A stretch of 44,765 nucleotides of DNA, taken from positions 1-44,765 of the forward strand of contig JAHLVZ010000012.1 of the NCBI GenBank assembly GCA_019058165.1, written 5' to 3'. The position numbers were made by a program, and so were the translations under genes. A model generated the notes under the pieces. The model was not told the origin of the DNA and searched no databases. It saw only the letters and a program-made list of their open reading frames with translations. Each line of letters begins with the position of its first letter. The stretch's first letter is position 1. Positions 1 through 9,289 of the stretch are shown piece after piece. The stretch is from Candidatus Heimdallarchaeota archaeon. Lineage in GTDB: Archaea; Asgardarchaeota; Heimdallarchaeia; JABLTI01.

Positions 1-1
1 A

Positions 2-1378
<1,377 letters not shown>

Positions 1379-1393
1379 ACAATTAATTTAATT

Positions 1394-1417
1394 AAGGGTA
1401 ATTTTTTTCTTGCCCTT
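1394..1417 (+). terminator. Hairpin downstream of gdhA
   Basis: AAGGGTAA (1394-1401) pairs with TTGCCCTT (1410-1417), with one G-T pair, around a T-rich 8-nt loop. It lies 16 nt after the gdhA stop codon and is followed by a pyrimidine-rich stretch. A similar TTGCCC hairpin follows the degenerate gdhA tail at 3206-3220, suggesting the duplicated piece carried its terminator. Confidence 0.6.
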
Positions 1418-1560
1418 ATAGCTTCTTTTTTCTAATTCTATCCACCTAGAATAATGTTAGGGGGAGTTATTTTCTCATTTTGATAAGAAAGAATTCTAAG
1501 GAGTTTGCGAAAGTTTAAATTCAGAAATAACATCATATATCGACAAATAAAAGATAATTG

Positions 1561-2562
1561 ATGGGATTTAGCATGAAAGTAGAAAAATTCAGAGAACATT
1601 TAGAAGAAAATAAAATAGACGGGAAACGAATAGAAGATTATATACGAAGATTACTTGAATATCAAAAATATCTTGAGAAGCAGAAACAAACAATAGAAAC
1701 TGTAGATGTTAACGAGTTAGTGAATTATACTGAATTTCTTGTCATTCAAGATAAAGATTCTGTGCTCGAATTTTTGCGAGCTTTACTCAATTATGCTTAT
1801 TATGCTAAAAGAAATGATTTTGTCGAAGCATCATTGGATATTGCTGAATCATACAATGCTATGGATAATCTTTTCACGAGAATTGCTGAGTGGCATGGAG
1901 AAGCTACTCGAGATGAAATACTCGAGGGATTAGCTATTCCTCCATTAGGCGTTCATCCTGAAAAGAAACCACAATTTACAAAGGTAGTTTTGAAACGAGT
2001 TGAAGAAAAACTTGGAGAAGACAAATTAATTGCTTTGCTAAAGCCATGTTTACATCAAGGTTTAGGTGGGGATTTGGATAAGGATCGAAAGGATTATCTT
2101 GAATTAGGGATAGATGCTTTTCTTGAAAAGAAGCGACAAGAAAAAGTAAAGGAGTTTGAGAAACATAGAGACGATGGAACTCCTGCATTTGCTCAAACAG
2201 TGAATGATGATGTTGTTGAATACGTGAAAAACAATTCAACAGCAGGACTTGGTAAAAGAGAAGGAAATATTATCTATGTAACCAAGAATCCTTACCAAAT
2301 TAAGAAATCACTAGAAACTGACGATTTGAGAATGAAAAGGTTTTATGCTTGTTTCTGTCCTTGGGTTCGTGGAGCAATAAAAGATGGATCTGAACACGAG
2401 GTTTCGAAACATTTCTGTCAATGTAGTGGTGGATGGTACAAAGACTACTACGAGCAGTTATTCGAACAACCAATCAGAATCGAACCTTATGAGACCGCAT
2501 TAAGTGGATATCCTTACTGTAAATTTGCTGTCCACTTACCTGAAAAGGTAATTATTAAATAA
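1561..2562 (+). CDS. Uncharacterised protein with C-terminal Cys-rich FCQCSGGW domain
   Basis: Function unknown. The first ~120 residues are helical and charged. The C-terminal third carries a conserved-looking pattern: CFCPWVRGAIKDG, then HFCQCSGGWYKDYYEQLF, then a YPYCKFAVHLP end. I recall the same layout (CPWVR ... FCxCSxGWYK ... CxFAIHLP) from small uncharacterised proteins related to V4R-type ligand-binding domains, possibly DUF6144, but could not confirm a family. The cysteines could bind metal or take part in redox chemistry; that is inference. TTG at 1558, ATG at 1561 and ATG at 1573 are all possible starts; 1561 was chosen. The gene sits alone between gdhA and a stretch of gene fragments, with its own terminator-like hairpin. 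Confidence 0.7.
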   Translation: MGFSMKVEKFREHLEENKIDGKRIEDYIRRLLEYQKYLEKQKQTIETVDVNELVNYTEFLVIQDKDSVLEFLRALLNYAYYAKRNDFVEASLDIAESYNAMDNLFTRIAEWHGEATRDEILEGLAIPPLGVHPEKKPQFTKVVLKRVEEKLGEDKLIALLKPCLHQGLGGDLDKDRKDYLELGIDAFLEKKRQEKVKEFEKHRDDGTPAFAQTVNDDVVEYVKNNSTAGLGKREGNIIYVTKNPYQIKKSLETDDLRMKRFYACFCPWVRGAIKDGSEHEVSKHFCQCSGGWYKDYYEQLFEQPIRIEPYETALSGYPYCKFAVHLPEKVIIK

Positions 2563-2574
2563 AATTAAAAAAAT

Positions 2575-2597
2575 AATTCTTTTATTTCAGAAGAATT
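2575..2597 (+). terminator. Hairpin after the Cys-rich gene
   Basis: AATTCTT (2575-2581) pairs perfectly with AAGAATT (2591-2597) around a 9-nt loop, 13 nt past the stop codon. It is followed by a T-rich run (TCTTTTATCTCTTTT), as expected of an archaeal or intrinsic terminator. Confidence 0.6.
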
Positions 2598-2650
2598 TCT
2601 TTTATCTCTTTTATAAACATGAGATTTTTTATCAACAGGGTAAAGAAAAA

Positions 2651-2845
2651 TTAAATTTTTCTCACAATACAATCAATATAACTTGCTTCATAGTCTTTCC
2701 ATATTATAGGTACTCGAATGTGACGATTTTCAAGTATGATTATTTCAAAATCCGAGAAAAATTCCTTTACTTCTTCGAGTTCGAGAAATGTTCGAATTTT
2801 TCCTTGCCATTCTAACTTCTTTTTTCTGTTTAGCAATTTTCTTGT
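2651..2845 (-). pseudogene. C-terminal fragment of a probable SAM-dependent methyltransferase
   Basis: On the minus strand, about 60 codons end in FSDFEIIILENRH, then YEASYIDCIVRKI and a stop. A pattern of 'FF.DFEI..LE ... YE.SYIDvIArK' is typical of the last strand and helix of small class I methyltransferases. No upstream part of such a gene is present: the frame runs directly into sequence that reads as an NfnA-like fragment on the opposite strand. I read it as the 3' stump of a lost gene. Family assignment is tentative. Confidence 0.4.
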
Positions 2846-2852
2846 CTTGTGA

Positions 2853-3188
2853 ATGCGAAAAAGAGCAGAACGAATCCCAATTACCGTTGCTGAATATAAC
2901 AGAGAAAAAGGAACCATTACTTGTATTATACAAGTAATTGGACAATCCACTAAACTTCATTCAACATTAGAAGAAGGAGATCACATAAGGGATGTAGTAG
3001 GTCCGCTAGGCAAAGCTACAGAAATTGAGAAATTTGGTACTGTAGGAATTATCTCTAGAGGTTTAGGCTTTCCTATAGTGAACCTTGTTGCTAATGAATT
3101 ACAAGATGCTGGAAACAAAGTTATTGGAGCTTACATAGCTGGTTTCATTAAAGTTGCTAAAGCTATGCTTGCACAAGGCATTAATTAA
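2853..3188 (+). pseudogene. Chimeric remnant: NfnA/SudB-like N-terminal piece joined to a gdhA tail
   Basis: Codons 5-86 match the early part of ferredoxin-NADP+ reductase subunit alpha (NfnA/SudB): AERIPITVAEYNREKGTIT, then EEGDHIRDVVGPLGKATEIE, then FGTV. The usual GGGVGIAP dinucleotide motif is eroded to SRGLGFP. The first ~50 residues of the family are missing. From codon 87 the frame switches to the end of glutamate dehydrogenase: GNKVIGAYIAGFIKVAKAML against [20 protein letters not shown] in the intact gene at the window start, and it stops at the same place. The join lies in the shared GN-VIG segment. A 111-residue hybrid lacking both active sites is unlikely to be an enzyme. Confidence 0.8.
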
Positions 3189-3205
3189 AATAATATTATT
3201 TAAAA

Positions 3206-3220
3206 GGGCAATATTTGCCC
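3206..3220 (+). terminator. Hairpin after the gdhA-like tail
   Basis: GGGCAA and TTGCCC pair perfectly around TAT, followed by GTTATTTTAATTTT. It lies 17 nt after the stop of the chimeric remnant, in the position equivalent to the hairpin after intact gdhA. Confidence 0.6.
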
Positions 3221-3311
3221 GTTATTTTAATTTTAACGGAATATTTGCTAATTTAATTTTTATCTAACAGAATATTATGCTAGTTTAAAACTTATCAAAA
3301 ATCTTAAAGGT

Positions 3312-3809
3312 ATGAAATGTAGAATCGTTTGCGACCCCTATGGTGAGTTAAATATGGACATAGCATTCTTCAATGAATATGAAAAAGATAATAATTCACT
3401 AATTCCTTTATTACAGCAAATCCAAGAAAAGTTTGGTTATTTACCTAGCGAAGCCTTGGAAAAACTTGCTGATTATTTAGGAATACCATTAAGTAGAATT
3501 TTTGGTGTAGCAACGTTTTATGCTCAATTTAATTTTTCGCCACTTGGAAAATATATAATAAAGACTTGTCATGGAACAGCTTGTCATGTTAATGGTGCTG
3601 TGAATATTGCTCAAGAAATCGAAAATGAACTAGGCATAAAAGAAAATGAAACTTCTCCTGATGGCCTTGTTACTATACAACCTGTTGCTTGTCTTGGTTG
3701 TTGTAGCCTTGCACCAGTAATTATGGTAAATGAGAAGGTTTTTGGAAATCTTACAACTGCAGCTGTGAGAAGAATTGTAAAAAAGATAAAAAGAGATGAA
3801 TTAGAATGA
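3312..3809 (+). CDS. NuoE/HoxE-like [2Fe-2S] subunit of an NADH dehydrogenase module
   Basis: The 24-kDa-type subunit passes electrons between the flavoprotein subunit and its partners. It has the family's helical N-terminal domain (LLQQIQEKFGYLPSEAL, then GIPLSRIFGVATFYAQF) and the thioredoxin-like [2Fe-2S] domain with CHGTACHVNGA and VACLGCCSLAPVIMVN. All four cluster cysteines are present. It ends in an ATGA overlap with the NuoF-like gene, so the two are translationally coupled. Start is uncertain. ATG at 3312 lies about 25 nt after a TATA-like TTTAAAAC (3284-3291), which fits a leaderless transcript. ATG at 3354 has a GGTGAG ribosome binding site and would give the more typical length (~151 residues). 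Confidence 0.93.
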   Translation: MKCRIVCDPYGELNMDIAFFNEYEKDNNSLIPLLQQIQEKFGYLPSEALEKLADYLGIPLSRIFGVATFYAQFNFSPLGKYIIKTCHGTACHVNGAVNIAQEIENELGIKENETSPDGLVTIQPVACLGCCSLAPVIMVNEKVFGNLTTAAVRRIVKKIKRDELE

Positions 3810-5587
3810 TAAAGCGAATTTGCATTGGTATGAATTCTTGTGGTATTGCAGCAGGTGCTGAAGAAATTAAGAAAATTCTTCTCGAAGACCTTAAAGAGAG
3901 AAAAATCGACATCCCTGTTAAGAACGTTGGTTGTATAGGGATGTGCTATCATGAACCCCTTCTGGATATTGTAACTGAAGATGTTATTTATACTTACGGT
4001 GATTTAACAACTGATAAAGTTAAAAAAATCATAGAAGATCATATTATTAATGGTAAAGTAGTTAAGAATTATTTGGTTAAAAAAGACACTTTCAATTCAA
4101 AGAAGCGTGAAACATGGGATATTGATAATTACTTTTCGAAACAAGTAAAAATTATTCTCGAAAATTCTGGATATATTGATCCAGAAAATATTAATGAATA
4201 TATTGAATATGACGGTTATGAAGCACTTAAAAAAGCTCTCAAAATGAGACCAGAAGAAATAATCGAGTTTATATCTAAAGCAGGTTTAAGAGGACGAGGT
4301 GGAGCAGGCTTTCCAACAGGTCTTAAATGGCGATTTACACGGGAAGCTAAAGGTGAACCAAAATACATAGTATGTAATGCTGATGAAGGGGATCCGGGTG
4401 CTTTCATGAATAGAAATGTTTTGGAAGGCGATCCGCATAGGATTATAGAAGGAATGATAATTGGAGCATATGCAATAGGAGCTCATAATGGATTTATTTA
4501 TTGTCGAGCTGAATATCCTCTTGCAGTGAAACGAATAAAAATAGCAAGTGAACAAGCTCGAGAAAATGGTTTTCTAGGTGAAAACATTCTTGATAGTGGA
4601 TTTTGGTTTGATTTACGGGTAATGGAAGGAGCTGGTGCTTTTGTTTGTGGCGAAGAGACTGCACTTCTTGCTTCACTAGAAGGAAAAAGAGGGATGCCAA
4701 ATTTACGACCTCCATATCCTTCCACGAAAGGTTACCTAGGAAAACCAACCAATATAAATAATGTTGAAACTTGGGCAAACGTTCCTTGGATAATGCGAAA
4801 TGGCTGGGAAAAATTTACTAGATACGGTTCTGAAAAAAGCAAAGGAACAAAAGTATTTGCGCTTGCAGGTAAAGTGAAGCGAGGAGGAAATGTAGAAGTA
4901 CCAATGGGAATTACTATTAAAGAAATTTTAGAGAACATAGGTGGAGGAACAAAGAATAATAAGAAATTAAAAGCAGTACAAATAGGTGGTCCTTCTGGGG
5001 GTTGTATTCCGTATTCATTATTCAATACTCATATAGACTATGACTCAATTACCGCTACTGGAGCTATTATGGGGAGCGGTGGTATGGTAGTTATGGACGA
5101 GGATTCGTGTATGATTGATATAGCAAAATTCTTCCTTGATTTTACGGTTGATGAGTCTTGTGGTAAATGCACCTATTGCCGTTTAGGAACAAAAAGAATG
5201 TGGGAAATTCTAGATAGAATCTCTAAAGGAGAAGGAAGAGAAGCTGATTTAAAAAAATTAGTTGATTTAGCTAAAAAAATTAAGGCTGGTTCGTTGTGTG
5301 GTTTAGGACAAACTGCACCTAATCCAGTTCTTACTACTATACGATATTTCAAAGAAGAATATGATACCCATATAAGACAGAAGAAATGTCCTGCAAAAGT
5401 CTGTAAACCTCTGCTAAAATACACAACTAATGATAATTGTACAGGTTGTGGAGCATGCTTAAGAAGATGCCCCTCTGAAGCGATTGAAGGTGAGAAAAAG
5501 CAACAACATAAAATAATTCAAGATCTTTGTATAAAATGTGGTGCATGTTATCAAGTATGCAAGTTTGATGCAATTACCGTGGAGTAA
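3806..5587 (+). CDS. NuoF/HndC-like FMN- and NADH-binding subunit with extra ferredoxin domains
   Basis: Oxidises or reduces NAD(P) using FMN and feeds iron-sulfur clusters; soluble. In order: an N-terminal thioredoxin-like [2Fe-2S] domain (about 1-90, cysteines in CIGMNSCGIAAGA and GCIGMCY); the 51-kDa core (about 115-530) with FMN/NADH motifs GLRGRGGAGFPTGLKW and CNADEGDPGAFMNR; an SLBB region; the N3-type [4Fe-4S] site ESCGKCTYCRLGTKRM plus GSLCGLG; and two C-terminal [4Fe-4S] ferredoxin motifs, CTGCGACLRRC and CIKCGACYQVC. This is the layout of HndC/HydB in NAD-dependent or bifurcating hydrogenases rather than of respiratory NuoF. No hydrogenase gene is in the window, so the terminal partner is unknown. 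Overlaps the preceding gene by 4 nt. Confidence 0.95.
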   Translation: MIKRICIGMNSCGIAAGAEEIKKILLEDLKERKIDIPVKNVGCIGMCYHEPLLDIVTEDVIYTYGDLTTDKVKKIIEDHIINGKVVKNYLVKKDTFNSKKRETWDIDNYFSKQVKIILENSGYIDPENINEYIEYDGYEALKKALKMRPEEIIEFISKAGLRGRGGAGFPTGLKWRFTREAKGEPKYIVCNADEGDPGAFMNRNVLEGDPHRIIEGMIIGAYAIGAHNGFIYCRAEYPLAVKRIKIASEQARENGFLGENILDSGFWFDLRVMEGAGAFVCGEETALLASLEGKRGMPNLRPPYPSTKGYLGKPTNINNVETWANVPWIMRNGWEKFTRYGSEKSKGTKVFALAGKVKRGGNVEVPMGITIKEILENIGGGTKNNKKLKAVQIGGPSGGCIPYSLFNTHIDYDSITATGAIMGSGGMVVMDEDSCMIDIAKFFLDFTVDESCGKCTYCRLGTKRMWEILDRISKGEGREADLKKLVDLAKKIKAGSLCGLGQTAPNPVLTTIRYFKEEYDTHIRQKKCPAKVCKPLLKYTTNDNCTGCGACLRRCPSEAIEGEKKQQHKIIQDLCIKCGACYQVCKFDAITVE

Positions 5588-5588
5588 G

Positions 5589-8525
5589 ATGAAAATGAAA
5601 GTTAAATTTAATTCCAAGGAAATAGAGTTTCCAGAAAAGAAAACTATTATGGATTATATGAAAGAAAATAATGAACATATAGCTGGTATTTGCAAGATGA
5701 AAGAACTAGATCCGTATGGTTCTTGCAGATTATGCTTAGTTGAAATTAATAATCGCATTTTATCTGCTTGCTCCACTTATCCAAGGGAGAATGATATCAT
5801 TAATACTAAAAACGAATTAGTATTTGATATAAGAAAATCAGCTATTGAATTAATGTTATCAGACCATTTTGGAGATTGTATTGGTCCTTGTAATGATGGT
5901 TGCCCATCAAAAAGCGATGTCCAAGGTTATTTAGCTTTAGCAGCAAATGGCAAATATCATGAAGCAGTTTCTTTAATGAAGAAAGACTATATTCTTCCAG
6001 CAGCTCTTGGTCGAATTTGTCCAGCATTTTGTGAAAGAGAATGCAGGAGAAATCTAGTTGAGGAACCCTTAGCAATTCGACAATTAAAACGGTTTATCGC
6101 AGATTATGATCTTGAGCATGGAGCTTGGATGCCTGAAATCCCACCAGATACAGGTAAGAAGGTTGCTATTATAGGTGGTGGACCAGCAGGACTATCTTGT
6201 GCTTTCTATCTTCGAATAAAAGGACATGATGTTACTTTATATGAAGCAATGCCTGAATTAGGTGGTATGTTAAGATACGGTATTCCTGAATACAGATTAC
6301 CTAAAGATATTCTTAGGAAAGACATTGAAACAGTTATCAATACAGGTATTCATGTTAAAACTAATACTCGTATAGGAGAAGATATCTCATTTAATGAACT
6401 ACAGGAAAAATATGATGCAATATTTCTTGGAATTGGTGCATGGAAAAGTCGAAAGCTTCAGTTAGAAGGTTGTGAAATGCCCGGTGTAATGGATGCGTTT
6501 GATTTCTTAAGGAGAATTAACTTAGGTGAAAAAGTTGAGATTGGGCAAAATGTGATGGTTATTGGAGGAGGAAATAGTGCAATGGACGTTGCTCGAACTG
6601 CAAAACGATTAGGGTCCAATGTTATTGTTACTTATAGAAGAACTCGTAATGAAATGCCCGCCGAAGAAAAGGAAATCGAAGAAGCAGAAGAAGAAGGAAT
6701 TGAATTCAATCTTCTTTCTAATCCATTAAAGATTATTGGCAAAGAAAATGTTAATCAAATTGAATTGATTAAAATGAAACTTGGTGAACCAGATGAAAGT
6801 GGTAGATGCAGACCTATAGCTTGTGATGGAACAAACTATTGTTTAGACATTGATAATATTATTTTCGCAGTGGGACAAAGTTCAGATAAAGAGTTGCTTG
6901 ATAAAATTGGTCTTAAATATTCAATTATGTGGGCTGATTATGATAAAATCACATATGAAACAAATATCCCAGGTACTTTTGTAGGAGGTGATTTAGCTCT
7001 CAGTCCTTCAACTGTCATTGAAGCTATAGCAACTGGCAAAGAAGCAGCAATTATGATTGATGTATATATGAAAGGAAAATTACCACAATATAAAGAAGCA
7101 TTACAAAAACCATGGGAACATCTTGATGAAATCGAAAGCGATGAAGAATTAATGAAGTTAGTTCTAACATATAGACCTTATAATCACTGGAAGAAAGTTA
7201 CTGAAGAAGATTATAAAGACAAAGAAAGATTAAACCGTGTAAAAACTAAAAATCTTCCTGTTGAAGAAAGAATTACTACTTTTAACGAAGTCGAAGCTAC
7301 ATATACTGAAGAAGAGGCTATAAAAGAAGTAAACAGATGTATGTCTTGTGGTTGTCTGGATTCCTTTGAATGTAAATTAAGGGAATACGCAAAATTATAT
7401 AATGCAAAGCAAGACCAATACATTGGAGAATTACATACTGACCCAATAGATGATTCACATTCACACATAATTCTAGATAACAACAAATGCATCTTATGTG
7501 GTCGATGTGTAAATCTTACTCATGAAATTATTGGAGAAGGTTTAATAGATAATCTAAATCGTGGATTCCCAACAAAGAATGGTCCACCATCAGGCACGCA
7601 AATGGGTGAAGTAAAAGGCGATTTCATTGGTAGTTTTGTTGATATCTGCCCAACAGGAGCATTTACTTCCACTACTCCTTTTGTTAAAAATGGCCCATGG
7701 GATGTAATATCAATACCTACTGTTTGTAATAACTGTGGCATTGGCTGCGAAATGAATATTGATATTTATAAGGGATTTGCAATCAATGTTTCATCTATTG
7801 ATAATTCATGGAATTATGGACTTGTTTGCGATAAACCAAGATTTGACAGAACTTGGGAGAAGAATATTAAGAAACTAATGAAAAAATCTGGAAAAGGATT
7901 CACTGAAATTACTTTGAATGAAGCTAAAAGTATTATTGATAAACATAAAAAGAATTTAGCTATTGTTTTAGCTCCAGATGTTACAAATGATGAAGCAATA
8001 AAACTCAAGGAATTTAGTGAAAAACATGGATTCAAAATAGGTGCAGTTTTTAATGAAGGAATCTCAACAGCCAAAATAACTGATATTTCCAAGAGCAAAC
8101 GGATAAAATTAGATGTTTCTCTAAGTGATTATCCTTTATTAAAACCATTTTTACATATAGCTAAAAAACAAGGGGCTATTCTAACGAATGATTCTTATGA
8201 ATTAGCAATTCTAAATGCTCCAGCCAAACCTGAAAAAGTTCCCACATTAATTATGCATAAAGGATTAAATGAAGTTGGACTTATAGAGCTTAAGTTTGGT
8301 AAAGTACCAAAAGCAGACAATTATTTAGTAATTGGAGCTATGAATAAAAAATTCAAAGGCTTTACTATCTCAATGGGATATAATGAAAATGCAGATCTTA
8401 TTATACCAATACCTGCTTGGATTTCAAGATCAGGTAAAATCGTAAACACAGATGGTAGAGAATTAGAAGTAAAGAAGATATTTGATGATATATCTATCAT
8501 TGAAATACTTGAGTTACTTTTTTAA
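5589..8525 (+). CDS. NuoG-type iron-sulfur protein fused to a GltD/NfnB-like FAD domain
   Basis: About 978 residues. The N-terminal plant-type [2Fe-2S] domain has cysteines at 35, 46, 49 and 61, the canonical NuoG spacing. A GltD-like flavoprotein follows (about 70-540) with the Cys region GRICPAFCERECRR, FAD motif GGGPAGLSCAFYLR, NAD(P) motif GGGNSAMDVARTAKR and an end GGDLALSPSTVIEAIATGK. Next is CMSCGCL, a 4Fe-4S segment CILCGRCVNL with DICPTGAF, and the N-terminal cluster domain of molybdopterin enzymes (CNNCGIGCEMNI). The final ~240 residues are divergent and too short for a molybdenum catalytic domain. It is probably the electron-distribution subunit of the operon. A GGAG site (5581-5584) precedes ATG 5589; ATG 5595 is nearly as good. 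An in-frame ATG further upstream (5538) would overlap the previous gene and lacks support. Confidence 0.9.
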   Translation: MKMKVKFNSKEIEFPEKKTIMDYMKENNEHIAGICKMKELDPYGSCRLCLVEINNRILSACSTYPRENDIINTKNELVFDIRKSAIELMLSDHFGDCIGPCNDGCPSKSDVQGYLALAANGKYHEAVSLMKKDYILPAALGRICPAFCERECRRNLVEEPLAIRQLKRFIADYDLEHGAWMPEIPPDTGKKVAIIGGGPAGLSCAFYLRIKGHDVTLYEAMPELGGMLRYGIPEYRLPKDILRKDIETVINTGIHVKTNTRIGEDISFNELQEKYDAIFLGIGAWKSRKLQLEGCEMPGVMDAFDFLRRINLGEKVEIGQNVMVIGGGNSAMDVARTAKRLGSNVIVTYRRTRNEMPAEEKEIEEAEEEGIEFNLLSNPLKIIGKENVNQIELIKMKLGEPDESGRCRPIACDGTNYCLDIDNIIFAVGQSSDKELLDKIGLKYSIMWADYDKITYETNIPGTFVGGDLALSPSTVIEAIATGKEAAIMIDVYMKGKLPQYKEALQKPWEHLDEIESDEELMKLVLTYRPYNHWKKVTEEDYKDKERLNRVKTKNLPVEERITTFNEVEATYTEEEAIKEVNRCMSCGCLDSFECKLREYAKLYNAKQDQYIGELHTDPIDDSHSHIILDNNKCILCGRCVNLTHEIIGEGLIDNLNRGFPTKNGPPSGTQMGEVKGDFIGSFVDICPTGAFTSTTPFVKNGPWDVISIPTVCNNCGIGCEMNIDIYKGFAINVSSIDNSWNYGLVCDKPRFDRTWEKNIKKLMKKSGKGFTEITLNEAKSIIDKHKKNLAIVLAPDVTNDEAIKLKEFSEKHGFKIGAVFNEGISTAKITDISKSKRIKLDVSLSDYPLLKPFLHIAKKQGAILTNDSYELAILNAPAKPEKVPTLIMHKGLNEVGLIELKFGKVPKADNYLVIGAMNKKFKGFTISMGYNENADLIIPIPAWISRSGKIVNTDGRELEVKKIFDDISIIEILELLF

Positions 8526-8737
8526 TTCTCTTTTCTTAATTTTTTATTTATATATAAAAGAAAGCTAGTATTATCAGATGCTCATAAACATTTTTTGATT
8601 GTTATTTTATAATTCTAACTTAAAGATTAAATCAAAGATTTATATTCTAATGATATGAGTCATTGTTTAAAGATAATTTCGGGAAGTAAATTAAAAACAA
8701 TTTTTATTTATCAAATTATTTAGATGTGATAATAAAT
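8526..8737. other. AT-rich intergenic sequence after the Nuo-like operon
   Basis: No coding pattern or clear hairpin was found. T-rich stretches directly after the stop (TTTTTTAATTCTCTTTTC) may serve as a terminator. With the bshC remnant and the bshC promoter region this makes up the long non-coding gap from 8526 to 9289. Confidence 0.5.
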
Positions 8738-9075
8738 GAGTGTCTAACAGATCTTGAATCTTATCTAGAAGTTCTTTATCCTAATCAAATGTTGTTAGAT
8801 TATTTAAATCTAAAAAAACCATAGTTGAATTTTTACTAACAAATATTTAGATTTTCATAAAATACACTTCAAAAGCGTTAGATCCATTTAGAAATAAGTT
8901 CTTTTAGATTACAATAAAAAAAATTTATGCTTCAAATGAAGTTATTAGCATATTGAATTGATTGATGACGAAAAAATACAATTTGTTGTTACTAGTGCTA
9001 CTACTGATATCCTGGCAATGGGACAAGTAGAACAGCTACAAAAGCAATGAATGAATATTTGATTAATAAGAAATG
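8738..9075 (+). pseudogene. Decayed copy of the 5' end of bshC
   Basis: This stretch runs collinear with the first ~100 codons of the intact bshC downstream, despite stops and frameshifts. Readable islands are LEVLYPNQMLLDYLNLKKP (8765-8822; intact copy: LEVLDRNSIYPNNMLLDYLN and following), a middle part matching FLKKSPKKIHSVKF, and IDDEKIQFVVT (8963-8995; intact: IENEDIYFVVT). The distance between the YPN and VVT islands is about 210 nt in both copies. The GQQPGFLTGP active-site motif is destroyed and similarity fades by about 9075. It is clearly non-functional. Confidence 0.82.
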
Positions 9076-9289
9076 ATTATATTATTGATGATTTTTCCTT
9101 TAATTATTCTTTTCTATTTTTCTTTTTTAAAATTCAAGATATATTAAAATCTTTTTGAATATTAAACAGAAGGTTAAAATTAACTAAAGATTTAATTTCT
9201 CTGATTTAGCTGAAATTATATAATAAACAGAAGGAAATAAAAGAGCTTAGTCATAAATTTTTTGACTGTATAATTTGATGTGAATATTT

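Noticed and set aside
2651..2950. Full 99-codon minus-strand frame as one gene
   Set aside because: Its first ~35 codons are antisense to the clear NfnA-like sequence; only the last ~60 codons look like protein (methyltransferase end).
5538..5588. Upstream ATG for the NuoG-like gene
   Set aside because: The extra 17 residues overlap the ferredoxin motif of the previous gene and are not NuoG-like; GGAG before 5589 marks the true start.
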